A stretch of 64,000 bases of DNA from contig JAAAOM010000019.1 of the NCBI GenBank assembly GCA_009908855.1, positions 81,523 through 145,522 of the forward strand. Direction: 5' to 3'. The translations under genes were made by a program, and so were the position numbers. This document shows positions 18,163 through 27,860 of the stretch, piece after piece. Source of the stretch: Bacteroidota bacterium (GTDB lineage: Bacteria > Bacteroidota > Bacteroidia > Bacteroidales > JAAAOM01). The first letter of the stretch is position 1; every line of letters begins with the position of its first letter. The notes below the pieces were generated by a model. The model did not search any database. It worked only from the letters and a program-made list of their open reading frames with translations, and was not told the origin of the DNA.

Positions 18163-19040
18163 TCCGGATCGATAAAACGTTTGGTAATGGGTTTGTAGGT
18201 ATCTACCCGGCGATCTCTGAAAAAAGGCCAGGTTGTACGGTAATAAACCGTGTCCTCCAAAGTCACCTTCACAACAGCCGTTTCCTCTTTTTCTGAACTG
18301 CACTGGTGCAAGATGTGCCCAAACCCATTGGTCACAAAGGATGAACCCCAAAACCGCTGATTGTTTTCTTCGCCCGTGCGATTCACCGATATAACCGGAA
18401 TTCCGTTGGCAATGCTATGCGACTGCTGTATGGTTTGCCAGGCTCGAAATTGTTCTTCATTGAGTGATTCATACGCTTCATTCATGTCCCAACCAATGGC
18501 GGTGGGATAAAACAGGAGTTCGGCACCCTGCAAAGCCGTGATCCGGGCTGCCTCCGGGAACCATTGATCCCAGCAGATCAAAACACCAATGTTGGCAAAT
18601 CGGGTATTGAATACTTTGTAGCCCCCGTCTCCGGGCGTAAAATAAAATTTTTCGGAATAACCGGGATCATCGGGGATATGGTGCTTGCGGTACTTACCTA
18701 AATAGCTGCCATCAGCATCGTTAACAACGGTTGTATTGTGATAAAGTCCTTCCGTACGTTTTTCAAACAGCGAGGCAATGATCACAACACCTAACTCTTT
18801 GCTGAGGGCCTGGAATAATTCAGTTGTTTGACCGGGAATTTTTTCGGCCAATTGAAAATATTCCGGTGATTCTTCAAAACAGAAATAGATGCTTTGAAAC
18901 AACTCCTGCAGGCAAATAATTTGAGCTCCCTTACCGGCAGCCGCACGAATACCCTGCACCGCTTTGTCAAGATTGTGTTGAACATCCTTGTTGCAACGGT
19001 GCTGCACCAATCCCACTGATACCTGCTTTTGATCTTTCAT
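18159..19040 (-). CDS. aguB: N-carbamoylputrescine amidase (nitrilase superfamily)
   Basis: This 293-residue enzyme converts N-carbamoylputrescine to putrescine, CO2 and ammonia, completing the route begun by the coupled agmatine deiminase gene. The nitrilase triad is visible: Glu46 (LQELFQS), Lys119 (KYRKHHIPDDPGY) and Cys156 (VLICWDQWFPEAAR). Other family segments are GAQIICLQELF and YPTAIGWD. Length and motifs fit AguB well. It overlaps aguA by 4 bp (ATGA) and follows the GT117-like gene by 15 bp, so all three may share a transcript. Together the pair makes putrescine for polyamines without ornithine decarboxylase. Confidence 0.94.
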   Translation of the reverse strand: MKDQKQVSVGLVQHRCNKDVQHNLDKAVQGIRAAAGKGAQIICLQELFQSIYFCFEESPEYFQLAEKIPGQTTELFQALSKELGVVIIASLFEKRTEGLYHNTTVVNDADGSYLGKYRKHHIPDDPGYSEKFYFTPGDGGYKVFNTRFANIGVLICWDQWFPEAARITALQGAELLFYPTAIGWDMNEAYESLNEEQFRAWQTIQQSHSIANGIPVISVNRTGEENNQRFWGSSFVTNGFGHILHQCSSEKEETAVVKVTLEDTVYYRTTWPFFRDRRVDTYKPITKRFIDPE

Positions 19041-19055
19041 ACACGCAAATGATAT

Positions 19056-22000
19056 TTATTGCATGGCAGATCCGCCTTTTCTCAAACGATATGAATTGAT
19101 GTGTTTATCAAATCGTTCTTTTAATGATTCATGCATTTCCGTTTGATTAAACTGATTGGTGATTCGTACCATCCTGTTTAACATTTCCATGTTGTAACGG
19201 ATATCCTGATCAACAAACTGCATATCCATGGGTGAGAATTGCATGTAATAAATGAGATTTTGGTCACAGATATTGCCATACTCATCCGCCAGGGCATTTC
19301 CCTTTTCAAAGGCACCTGCTTCGTAATACGTTTCAATCATAGGCACAATAAACAGATCGTATGGAAATTTTTCATGAGGACCCAATTCCAGACAGTAATC
19401 CAAAACCTGAACGGCAGAATCGATTTTATTTTCTTGTACCAGGTTTTGAGCCAACCGTGTATACATGCTACGGAACCGGATTACATTGAGTGTTCGTCGA
19501 TTGAAATGGTCAAGATATACATCCGGTTCATTCATTCTGCCCCATTCATATACTTCCATTAAGTTTTTATAAAGCACATCGGTTTTCACCCGACCTTTGT
19601 TCATTTGATCGACCGGGGTTGTTTTGATCGGAACCAGTCGATAGGCAAAGCCATCGAATTGCAGGTAATCTTCCAACCCTAAAGTAGCACCGTGTCCGAT
19701 AGAAACAAAATATATCGGACGTTTCCAGTCGTTTTGTGCCAATAAATCAAAAACCATTAAATCCGATTTACTTAAGTGATTTCGATTTAAATTCCATCGT
19801 ATCTCATCCACAATCAGGGCTGAATCCTCAGGAGCAACAACGCCATATTTCAGCACATTGTCTTTTTCAACATCAAGGATTAATTTTTTGGACGGTATGA
19901 AATCATAGCGCTCGCCGGAGAAACCGGATAATTTGGTTCGTGGATTATCGCTTGCAACAAACTCCATGGCCTGGTCGACATTGATAAACCGATCCATTTC
20001 GTTTCTTAAAAACACGCGATCGCGGGTCCCCTGCCTGTATTGATCTTTTGAAAGGGAAAATGGTACCCGATCGGAACCATAAGCCTTTCGACTCATTTGA
20101 TCAATGTACCAATCGGTATTCAACAGCATCAGGTTTACCACGCGTACATCGGTTCTTACCCCCTCAACATCCTGGATATACCAAAGCGGGAATGTATCGT
20201 TGTCGCCATTTGTAAATAAAATGGCATTTTCAGGGCAGGTCATCAGATAATTGTGTGCATACGCACGTGCCGTATATCGTCCGGAACGATCATGGTCATC
20301 CCAGTTTTCAGTTGCTAAAATAGTGGGCACCGACAAACTGACCAGCATTGCAATGACCGCCGAAACTTTTTTGGACATACGTTTGGACAGTGCTTCATAG
20401 ATGGAAAGCACGCCCAGTCCAATCCATACAGAAAAAGCATAGAATGAACCCGCGTAGGCATAATCACGTTCACGTGGCTGGATGGGTGTCTGATTCAAGT
20501 AAACAACAATGGCCAGGCCGGTTAGGATGAACAAGGTCATAACAATCCAGAAACCTTCTTTTCGTCTTTGAAGCTGATAAATTAATCCGATAAGGCCCAG
20601 AATGAGCGGCAGAAAATAGTAGGTATTTCGGGCAGGATGGTTTTTAACCGAATCGGGTTGTTTGGTTTGCGGCCCTTCAATCATTCGGTCTATAAAAGGA
20701 ATTCCACTGATCCAATTACCATCATTCATACTTCCTGAATGATTTTGATTATCATTTTGTCGCCCTGCAAAATTCCACATAAAATAGCGCCAATACATAA
20801 AGCCTACCTGGTAACTGAGGAAGAATTTAATGTTTTCGCCAAAAGTGGGTTTTTTCAGCGTTTTTGTTTCACCCGCTCCTTGCCTTACAACAATGGGTTC
20901 GCCTTCAATATCTGCCCATTGTTTGTATACCCGAATATGATTCTGATCGGATGAGTACATACGTGGAAAAAAAGTATTGAAACGCTCATCATAAACTACT
21001 TTTCGTTTGTAATCGGTAATTTCGTAGCGATCACCAATTTGGTTATACACCGGATCACCATCTTCCACTTCAACGGCCGGAGCATTGTAATAATGGCCAT
21101 AGAAAAGCGGTCGATCACCGTACTGTTCACGGTTTAAATAGGATAGTAGTGAAAATACCGTTTCCGGGTTGTTTTCATCCATGGGCGGGTTGGCATTGGA
21201 ACGTATCACAATCATCGCGAAGCTGGAATAACCAATGATGATTACCGTAAAACTTACCAATACCGCATTTAATACTTCCTTGTGTTGCTTACCAAAATAA
21301 TAAACCAATCCAAAAACAGCCGCCATAATTATTACGGCTAAAAATGCGCTTTCTCCCATAAGCGGGATTCCCATAAACAGAACCGCGAGGGTTATTACAA
21401 TGGCCAACCGAATGGGTGAATTATCGGTTTTATGTGTCAGGTAAATACCATAAATAAGGGAACCTATTAACAAGGCACTGAATACCAATACACCGCTTTT
21501 GAAACCCATACCCATTGAATTCACAAATAATAGCTCAAAATGGGAAGCCATTTTAACAATTCCCGGTATGATGCCATACATAATGGCTGCGAGCAAAAAG
21601 ATTGAAATGGCGATGGATGCTATGATTCCTTTTGTGGAAGTTTCATACTTTTTGAAATAATACACCAGCACAATAGCCGGGATAGCCAGTAAATTAAGTA
21701 AGTGTACCCCAATTGATAATCCCACCAGGTAGGCAATTAAAATTATCCAACGCAGGGAGTGCGGATTATCAGCCCTTTTTTCCCATTTTAAAATGGCCCA
21801 AAAAACAGCTGCCGTAAATAGCGACGAACTTGCATAAACCTCCCCTTCAACGGCTGAAAACCAGAATGTATCTGAAAAAGTATATGCCCATGCACCAATC
21901 AGTCCGGCACCTATTATGGCAATTAATGAACCACCGCTAGGTTCCTGATCATTTGAGACAATGCGTTTGGCAAAATAGGTAATCGTCCAAAACAAAAACA

Positions 22001-22271
22001 AGATGGTAAAAGCACTTGCCAGGCCCGACATGGCATTCACCATTTTGGCAACATTGGCCGGATCGCTCGTAAATAGCGAAAAAAACCGGGCCATGATCAT
22101 AAAAAAAGGTGCGCCGGGCGGATGGCCTACCTGTAATTTATATGCTGAAGCTATAAACTCCCCGCAATCCCATAAACTGGTTGTGGGTTCAATGGTCATT
22201 AAATACACAAAGGCTGCAACTGCAAAGGCAACCCATCCGAATAAATTGTTGTAAAAGGTATATTTTTTCAT
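19056..22271 (-). CDS. DUF2723 (GT117-family) polytopic membrane protein
   Basis: This 1071-residue protein has at least ten hydrophobic segments in its N-terminal 400 residues, a second TM group near 560-660, and a soluble C-terminal part of about 400 residues. The opening LMTIEPTTSLWDCGEFIASAYKLQVGHPPGAPFF is the DUF2723 signature; its acidic loop resembles the DxD-like catalytic loop of GT-C glycosyltransferases. The family is classed as GT117 and linked to protein O-glycosylation or lipid-linked glycan transfer in Bacteroidota, which is family knowledge and not shown here. The soluble end has helical repeats that may be TPR-like. It is upstream of aguB on the same strand. Confidence 0.85.
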   Translation of the reverse strand: MKKYTFYNNLFGWVAFAVAAFVYLMTIEPTTSLWDCGEFIASAYKLQVGHPPGAPFFMIMARFFSLFTSDPANVAKMVNAMSGLASAFTILFLFWTITYFAKRIVSNDQEPSGGSLIAIIGAGLIGAWAYTFSDTFWFSAVEGEVYASSSLFTAAVFWAILKWEKRADNPHSLRWIILIAYLVGLSIGVHLLNLLAIPAIVLVYYFKKYETSTKGIIASIAISIFLLAAIMYGIIPGIVKMASHFELLFVNSMGMGFKSGVLVFSALLIGSLIYGIYLTHKTDNSPIRLAIVITLAVLFMGIPLMGESAFLAVIIMAAVFGLVYYFGKQHKEVLNAVLVSFTVIIIGYSSFAMIVIRSNANPPMDENNPETVFSLLSYLNREQYGDRPLFYGHYYNAPAVEVEDGDPVYNQIGDRYEITDYKRKVVYDERFNTFFPRMYSSDQNHIRVYKQWADIEGEPIVVRQGAGETKTLKKPTFGENIKFFLSYQVGFMYWRYFMWNFAGRQNDNQNHSGSMNDGNWISGIPFIDRMIEGPQTKQPDSVKNHPARNTYYFLPLILGLIGLIYQLQRRKEGFWIVMTLFILTGLAIVVYLNQTPIQPRERDYAYAGSFYAFSVWIGLGVLSIYEALSKRMSKKVSAVIAMLVSLSVPTILATENWDDHDRSGRYTARAYAHNYLMTCPENAILFTNGDNDTFPLWYIQDVEGVRTDVRVVNLMLLNTDWYIDQMSRKAYGSDRVPFSLSKDQYRQGTRDRVFLRNEMDRFINVDQAMEFVASDNPRTKLSGFSGERYDFIPSKKLILDVEKDNVLKYGVVAPEDSALIVDEIRWNLNRNHLSKSDLMVFDLLAQNDWKRPIYFVSIGHGATLGLEDYLQFDGFAYRLVPIKTTPVDQMNKGRVKTDVLYKNLMEVYEWGRMNEPDVYLDHFNRRTLNVIRFRSMYTRLAQNLVQENKIDSAVQVLDYCLELGPHEKFPYDLFIVPMIETYYEAGAFEKGNALADEYGNICDQNLIYYMQFSPMDMQFVDQDIRYNMEMLNRMVRITNQFNQTEMHESLKERFDKHINSYRLRKGGSAMQ

Positions 22272-22439
22272 GGAATTAGATTGTTCAGTTTATAAATAAC
22301 GGAACGAAAATAATGTTTTCTTTAAATCAAATAAACCTTCCTGGCAGTTAAAAGATTAATGATTGTTAAATTAGCCGTAAAATTGACTTTTGAATATCGT
22401 TAAAAAAAGTTTTATATTACCAATCATAAACCAGGGTTC

Positions 22440-22781
22440 ATGAGTAATAAAAACAAGAATAAGCAGGGTATTGTCTATTCAACCGATCCGGATTATGAAT
22501 ATCAGCATGACCATGAGGAATCAGAAACGCTTCCGCCCCGACAACAAGCATTAACCATACAACTTGATAAAAAGCAGCGTAAGGGCAAGGCGGTTACCTT
22601 AATTACCGGTTTTGCCGGTAAGCATGAAGACTTAAAAGAACTGGGTAAATGGATTAAAACTAAGTGTGGTGTTGGCGGATCGGCCAAGAATAATCAGTTG
22701 ATTATACAGGGAGACTTTCGTCAAAAAGTTCAGGAGCTTTTAAGCGAACAGGGCTATAAAACCAAAATAAGTGGTGGCTAA
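22440..22781 (+). CDS. SUI1/YciH-family translation factor
   Basis: This 113-residue protein has a disordered N-terminal about 35 residues and a SUI1 (eIF1-like) domain at about 36-113: KGKAVTLITGFAG, then CGVGGSAKNNQLIIQGDFRQKVQELLSEQGYK. The basic GGSAKNN loop corresponds to the ribosome-binding loop of eIF1 and YciH. Bacterial members influence start-site fidelity in vitro. They are non-essential and occur in only some bacteria. It is divergent from the GT117-like gene and begins 22 bp before the next gene, a soluble histidine-kinase-like protein. Confidence 0.9.
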   Translation: MSNKNKNKQGIVYSTDPDYEYQHDHEESETLPPRQQALTIQLDKKQRKGKAVTLITGFAGKHEDLKELGKWIKTKCGVGGSAKNNQLIIQGDFRQKVQELLSEQGYKTKISGG

Positions 22782-22802
22782 ATACCATTTTTATTCAGGA
22801 TA

Positions 22803-23711
22803 ATGAAAAAAGAAATTACCAAAGAAATTTCACCGGATAAGGTTCAGGTGCATCAGTTAGTGCATCACAGCATTTTGAATATATTTCATGTCATTAAAAC
22901 TGCCATTGACTCCACGTGCATAGCCATCAACGATAAAAATGCTTTTAACCAAAGCCTGTTAATAGCCGATGAATTGTTTGATACCGTTAATAACCCGTAT
23001 AAAGCACGCAAAAAAATATCAAATATTACGATATTTAAATCAGTTGTACTAAAAGAAGCCGAGGAACTGTTAATTAAACACTATAAGAATAATGAGGCCC
23101 GAGAATTGCTGGAATTATTTATGGACAATGCCACAGTAATTTTCAGTTTGCTTAAAAAACGCCTTACCGATTTACGAATTTGGGGAGAAAATGTAACAAC
23201 CTGGGAGTATTTTATTGTAGATGAAATAATTGATGATTTAAAAGAATTTTTGGAAGCCACTTCAAAAAACAGTCAGGGTCGTTTTTCATTTGTCTATCTG
23301 CCGGAAGAATTGACTGCCGATAATCAGTATTATGTGAATATTGATATTCAGCCTTTGGATAATTATCATGTACTGGTACCCACTATGTTGCCCTTATGCA
23401 TTCAGGATATGATTGCCAATTCACGTAAATACACATCATCAGGCGGAACAATACACGTATTATTGGAAGAAACGGACCAAATTATAAAAGTATGTGTGGC
23501 AGATGATGGTATCGGTATTCGGGAAAATGAAATTGAAAGGGTTATTGAATTTGGCTATCGTGGCAGTAACATCCCTGAAGAAAATTCATCAGCCGGCGGA
23601 TTTGGACTTACCAAAGCCTATTATTTAACAAAGCAGAATAATGGCCGTTTTTGGATTGATACGAAACTAAACGAAGGTACAAACATTATCATTGAAATAC
23701 CCAAACCCTAA
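22803..23711 (+). CDS. Soluble histidine-kinase-like protein (HATPase_c domain)
   Basis: This 302-residue protein has no TM segment and no receiver. The C-terminal half is a GHKL ATPase domain: N-box QDMIANSRKYT at about 199-209, G1 DDGIGIREN at about 236-244, and G2 GGFGLTKAYYL at about 263-273. The N-terminal about 150 residues are helical and include a His-rich stretch, HQLVHHSILNIFHVI (19-33), that could be a dimerisation helix with a phospho-acceptor His. It does not match a standard H-box, so whether it autophosphorylates is open. It may sense a cytoplasmic signal or act on a partner. It lies 42 bp upstream of a TonB-like gene. Confidence 0.8.
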   Translation: MKKEITKEISPDKVQVHQLVHHSILNIFHVIKTAIDSTCIAINDKNAFNQSLLIADELFDTVNNPYKARKKISNITIFKSVVLKEAEELLIKHYKNNEARELLELFMDNATVIFSLLKKRLTDLRIWGENVTTWEYFIVDEIIDDLKEFLEATSKNSQGRFSFVYLPEELTADNQYYVNIDIQPLDNYHVLVPTMLPLCIQDMIANSRKYTSSGGTIHVLLEETDQIIKVCVADDGIGIRENEIERVIEFGYRGSNIPEENSSAGGFGLTKAYYLTKQNNGRFWIDTKLNEGTNIIIEIPKP

Positions 23712-23752
23712 TTATTTCGTTAGTTTTGTATAAAAATTAATCGTTTAAGCCG

Positions 23753-24472
23753 GTGACCGATAAGCAACGCAACAGATTAAACGGCATACTCGGCACAGTT
23801 GCCTTTCACTTATTATTGATCCTTTTTTTTCTGGCCATTCGCTTAAAAGGATATGAAGTGCCCGAAAAAGATTCTATTCTTATCGATTTTCAGGAAGTTG
23901 AAAACCAGGTTGAGCAGTTGCAAAAACAACAGGAAGAAGTATTACGGCAAATCGAAACACCTGACCTGAGCAATCAGGCCAAATCAAATATTGCCGTGAA
24001 TGTAACCAAAGATGTTCAGCAAGAATTGAGTACCGAACAATATGTAGAGGACCTTATGAAGGAACTGGATATTGAATCACTTGAAACGCCGGAACCAACG
24101 GAAATTGAAGAATCTGATGCGGCATCGTTATCTGCCGAAGAACAGCATCCACCGGCCACCTCCGACGAAAAAGGGGAATATTCCGGTGAAACCAAAATAA
24201 AGTATGCCCTGAAAGACCGGCAGAAAGTATACATTCCTGTTCCTTCTTTTAAATGTTTGAACAGTGGTATTATCGTAATTGATATTACCGTAAATCCGGA
24301 AGGAGAGGTGATTCAGACTTCGTTATCACCCGAATCATCTACATCAGATGAATGTCTTGTAAGTGAGGCATTACAGGCAGCCCGTGGATCGTATTTCAAC
24401 CGGTCTGAAAAAGCCCCGAATCGTCAAAAAGGATATATCTCTTTTGAATTCAGGGCTCAACAACAGTATTAA
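23753..24472 (+). CDS. TonB-like energy transducer (GTG start)
   Basis: The 239-residue protein starts at GTG 23753. It has a single N-terminal TM helix (about residues 12-31, TVAFHLLLILFFLAIRL), a Gln/Glu-rich coiled coil (about 42-70), and an acidic Pro/Glu spacer. The C-terminal about 85-residue domain contains GIIVIDITVNPEGEVIQTSL and YISFEFRAQ, which match TonB C-terminal domains. Such proteins couple the proton motive force to TonB-dependent outer-membrane transporters. No exbB/exbD or receptor is adjacent. Its stop directly abuts the stop of the convergent S41 protease gene. Confidence 0.8.
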   Translation: MTDKQRNRLNGILGTVAFHLLLILFFLAIRLKGYEVPEKDSILIDFQEVENQVEQLQKQQEEVLRQIETPDLSNQAKSNIAVNVTKDVQQELSTEQYVEDLMKELDIESLETPEPTEIEESDAASLSAEEQHPPATSDEKGEYSGETKIKYALKDRQKVYIPVPSFKCLNSGIIVIDITVNPEGEVIQTSLSPESSTSDECLVSEALQAARGSYFNRSEKAPNRQKGYISFEFRAQQQY

Positions 24473-26164
24473 TTATTTACCTTTTCCTTTTTTTAAAGCC
24501 ACTACTTCGGTACCCGGTTGCAGATAGCTTCGGTATCTCGATTTATTATTCAGAATATTCACCGCTTCATCCAGTTCCACATCTACTTTAAAGGCAGAAA
24601 TAATTCTACCTTTCTGATAATAAAAACGACTGATAATTTCTTCTCTCAGTATTTCTTTTATTTCTTCTTCAAAGGTATACATATCCTTTTTCGGGTCATT
24701 ATTGAGTTTACCTTTAAGCGCCTCAAATTCATCCACTGATTTTTGGTAGTATCTTTCCTTTTTGGCCTTGGTTACCAATTCCTCAAAAGTTTGGAAACTG
24801 TTGGTATTGTATTCAAATTCATGACCCAGTGCATAATCAACAAACCGATCATATTCATCGCCGGATAATTCAAATTCCAGCGGCCCTTTAATGGAATCTG
24901 TTTTATGGGCATAAATAGTTGCATAATCGAATATCAATTGTTTACCGTATAAGGCAACGGTAATCTGACTGGGTTTATTCTCTTCCAGCGGGATATCGGG
25001 TGTTATTCCTCCGCCATCGTATACAATACGCCCATTGGCTGTTTCAAATTCTGATATCAATGAATCGGGTATGTACCCCACGCTACCATCCTCATTCCGA
25101 TGGCTATAATCAATGGCTTGTATACACCTTCCGCTGGGTATGTAATATTTAGCCGTTGTTACTTTAAGTTTACTGTCATAACTTAAGGGGCGTGTTGTCT
25201 GCACCAGTCCTTTACCAAAAGTGCGTTGACCGATTACCAGCCCACGGTCATAATCCTGTATAGCGCCTGCAACAATCTCCGATGCCGAAGCCGATGCACT
25301 GTTAACCAATACCACCAGCGGAGTGACAGTATCAATTGGTTGATCGCTGGTTGAATATTTTTTATAGTATTCTTTTATTCTGCCTTTGGTGGTAACAATT
25401 TCTCTGTTTTTTGGCAGAAAAACATTACTAACTTCTACCGCTTCGTATAACAATCCGCCGGGATTGCTTCTTAAATCAAGAATATAGGATTCAGCGCCTT
25501 CGTTTTTTAACTGCACCACCGATTTTCTCACTTCATTACCGGCATCTTTGGTAAAATTACTTAAGCGGATATACCCGATGTTATCTTTTACAATTCCGGC
25601 ATAAGGAACATTGTCGATGGTAATTTTTTCGCGTGTAATTTTTTTCACCAGGGTATCTTTATGTCCGTATCGTAAAATTTTAATGGTAAAATCGGTATTT
25701 GGAGAACCCTTTAGCAAGTCGCTCACCTGGCTTACATCTTTGCCTTTAACCGATTCACCATCAATGGAAACAATGGTATCACCCGCTTGTAAACCCGCTT
25801 TAAAGGCAGGAAATCCGGTATATGGCTCGGAAATTATTGTATAATCCCCGGCTTTACGTATCAGGGCGCCAATACCGCCATATTGCCCTGTGGTCATGAA
25901 TTCAAAATCATCCATGTCTTCTTCGGCAATGTAATTGGTGTACGGATCAAGCTTTTCAAGCATCCCTTCAATTCCGGCATTGATTAATTCTTCGGGGTCG
26001 GTATCGTCAACATAGTACATATTTACCTCTTTAAAAAGATTGTAAAAGATGTCCATGTTCTTTACCAGCTTAAATTCCTTTTCATTAAATGAAAGGAAAA
26101 CAACCGGTATTGTAATAATGGTTATTGATATAATTACATTTCTAATGATTTTCTTTCTGTTCAT
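24473..26164 (-). CDS. S41-family carboxy-terminal processing protease
   Basis: This 563-residue protease has an N-terminal signal anchor (about residues 8-25), an N-terminal helical region, a PDZ domain (about 93-170, with GGIGALIRKAG and AGLQAGDTIVSIDG) and the S41 protease core. The Ser/Lys dyad is present: VNSASASASEIVAGA with the nucleophile at about Ser293, and TFGKGLVQ with Lys318. ILDLRSNPGGLLYEAVEVSN is the conserved strand lining the active site. A C-terminal region of about 130 residues extends beyond the core. Enzymes of this type trim or degrade envelope proteins from their C-termini in the periplasm. Confidence 0.93.
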   Translation of the reverse strand: MNRKKIIRNVIISITIITIPVVFLSFNEKEFKLVKNMDIFYNLFKEVNMYYVDDTDPEELINAGIEGMLEKLDPYTNYIAEEDMDDFEFMTTGQYGGIGALIRKAGDYTIISEPYTGFPAFKAGLQAGDTIVSIDGESVKGKDVSQVSDLLKGSPNTDFTIKILRYGHKDTLVKKITREKITIDNVPYAGIVKDNIGYIRLSNFTKDAGNEVRKSVVQLKNEGAESYILDLRSNPGGLLYEAVEVSNVFLPKNREIVTTKGRIKEYYKKYSTSDQPIDTVTPLVVLVNSASASASEIVAGAIQDYDRGLVIGQRTFGKGLVQTTRPLSYDSKLKVTTAKYYIPSGRCIQAIDYSHRNEDGSVGYIPDSLISEFETANGRIVYDGGGITPDIPLEENKPSQITVALYGKQLIFDYATIYAHKTDSIKGPLEFELSGDEYDRFVDYALGHEFEYNTNSFQTFEELVTKAKKERYYQKSVDEFEALKGKLNNDPKKDMYTFEEEIKEILREEIISRFYYQKGRIISAFKVDVELDEAVNILNNKSRYRSYLQPGTEVVALKKGKGK

Positions 26165-26274
26165 TTTTATAACAAATTTCTAATTGATCGAATCCTGAAT
26201 AAATTTACTAACGCAGACAGAACGTAAAATTAACCATATCTAACCTAAATCAACGTGATATTATAAATTTTTAA

Positions 26275-26949
26275 CTAATCGTTTAATTTCATTTCTGCCA
26301 GCTGTTTTCTTAATTCCCGCTCAGATAGATAAAATTTCTTTTTCATCTTTTTGTATTTAACCGGAATTTCAGGGCATTCATGAATATACTGCCTGAAAAC
26401 CAACAGCTGCTGCCCCAGTCCACGGGCAGCCGCCAGTGAATCGGTTTGTCGCTCCACCTTTCGTCGATACTCAGTAGAAAAAACATATTTCAGGGCCATA
26501 CCTATCATTTGCCGGTTGTTTTTAGTTTCGTAATCAATTATATGAGCCAATTCATGACCCATCGCTCCGGTTTGTGCATTAAAACGAATATTATTATTGT
26601 AATGGTCCATATTAAATTTAAGGGTATCAATAAAAATTTTATAGGCCCTGTTACTTTTACTGAATAATGAAAACAATGTTGGCCGCACCCTGAGCGTTGA
26701 AGACAACGATTTTTCAATTATCCGAATATTTTTATTTCTTAATTCAGGATAAAAAGTCAACGCCACTGCATAAATATCCCGATATTTTTTGATTACATGT
26801 TGATATTCCTCGGGAGCTAATTCCGCACTTTCAATCATTTCCGCAACATTCTTTGTTTTAATTATCAAACTGGTGTCTACCTTTATAACACGAGCCTGTA
26901 CATATAAGCACAAAACACACATCCCCGCAATTAATCCAATCCTTTTCAT
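26275..26949 (-). CDS. Exported metalloprotease-like protein with HELAH motif
   Basis: This 224-residue protein has an N-terminal signal peptide (MKRIGLIAGMCVLCLYVQA). A zinc-binding HExxH motif occurs in GAMGHELAHIIDYET (about residues 128-142), and a downstream acidic segment, ERQTDSLAAARGLG, could supply the third ligand as in M48-like peptidases. It is much shorter than M48 enzymes and lacks their TM helices. The C-terminus is highly basic. It could be a periplasmic protease or an inactive relative. Its gene is divergent from dtd and 110 bp upstream of the S41 gene on the same strand, which may hint at shared envelope protein turnover. Confidence 0.65.
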   Translation of the reverse strand: MKRIGLIAGMCVLCLYVQARVIKVDTSLIIKTKNVAEMIESAELAPEEYQHVIKKYRDIYAVALTFYPELRNKNIRIIEKSLSSTLRVRPTLFSLFSKSNRAYKIFIDTLKFNMDHYNNNIRFNAQTGAMGHELAHIIDYETKNNRQMIGMALKYVFSTEYRRKVERQTDSLAAARGLGQQLLVFRQYIHECPEIPVKYKKMKKKFYLSERELRKQLAEMKLND

Positions 26950-27033
26950 ATAAACATCCTTTCAAAATTTTACTATACAACTCCTTATCAAACTTCATAT
27001 TTTATACATTTACGAAATTAATTTCGAATAGTT

Positions 27034-27486
27034 ATGAGAACAGTAATTCAGCGCGTACATCAGGCGGGTGTTACCATCAATAATAATGAAAAGCATTCCA
27101 TAGAACAAGGATTATTGGTACTTGTAGGTTTTGAGAACGACGACAGCATGGAAGATATTGAATGGATGAGTAAAAAAATAGTGAATCTCAGAATATTTGA
27201 TGATATTAACGGAATCATGAATTTATCCATTCGGGATAAAAATTTTGATATATTGGTAGTTAGTCAGTTTACATTGCATGCCAGTACTAAAAAAGGCAAT
27301 CGACCTTCCTATATAAAAGCCGCTAAACCAGATATATCAATTCCCTTATATAATCAATTTGTTGATCAATTATCCATTGATTTGGGAAAACCTGTAAAAA
27401 CAGGTGAATTTGGTGCCAACATGGATGTTGAACTCATTAATAACGGCCCTGTTACCATTTCTATTGATACTAAAAACAAGGAATAA
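27034..27486 (+). CDS. dtd: D-aminoacyl-tRNA deacylase
   Basis: This 150-residue protein matches Dtd over its whole length: MRTVIQRV opening, LRIFDD, the substrate-loop SQFTLHASTKKGNRPSY (SQxT motif at about 82-85) and the NNGPVTISIDT end (NxGP motif). The enzyme hydrolyses D-amino acids from mischarged tRNA and also removes glycine from tRNA-Ala. Its stop and the start of the next gene share a base in TAATG, so the MazG-like gene is translationally coupled to it. This is a housekeeping pair of quality-control enzymes. Confidence 0.96.
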   Translation: MRTVIQRVHQAGVTINNNEKHSIEQGLLVLVGFENDDSMEDIEWMSKKIVNLRIFDDINGIMNLSIRDKNFDILVVSQFTLHASTKKGNRPSYIKAAKPDISIPLYNQFVDQLSIDLGKPVKTGEFGANMDVELINNGPVTISIDTKNKE

Positions 27487-27812
27487 TGACATTACAAGAA
27501 GCACAGGAAGCAGTCGATAAATGGATAAACGAATATGGCGTACGCTATTTTAATGAATTAACCAATCTGGGTATATTGATGGAAGAAGTAGGAGAAACCG
27601 CCCGGATAATTACCAGAAAATATGGAGAACAATCTGATAAGCAATCGGATAAGGGCAGTAACTTAAGTGATGAATTAAGCGATATCCTTTTTGTATTAAT
27701 TTGTATCGCCAACCAAACGGATATTGATTTGACCACTGCATTCAAAAATAATTTGTTGAAAAAAAGCGATCGTGATAAGGAACGTCATAAAAACAATGAT
27801 AAATTAAAATAA
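27486..27812 (+). CDS. MazG-like nucleotide pyrophosphohydrolase
   Basis: This 108-residue all-helical protein carries the MazG/dUTPase-like metal site: GILMEEVGETARII (ExxE at about residues 34-37) and LSDELSDILFVLICIAN (ExxD at about 61-64). The small single-domain size fits dimeric or tetrameric MazG-like NTP pyrophosphatases that clear aberrant nucleotides. It overlaps dtd by one base (TAATG), which supports this start. The substrate nucleotide cannot be read. Confidence 0.9.
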   Translation: MTLQEAQEAVDKWINEYGVRYFNELTNLGILMEEVGETARIITRKYGEQSDKQSDKGSNLSDELSDILFVLICIANQTDIDLTTAFKNNLLKKSDRDKERHKNNDKLK

Positions 27813-27860
27813 AGCATTTAATTAATCAATAAATCTTAAATATTTATAAATTAAATATAT

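Noticed and set aside
18163..18351. Longer start for agmatine deiminase
   Set aside because: The extra 63 residues lie inside aguB in another frame and lack family likeness; the ATGA overlap supports 18162.
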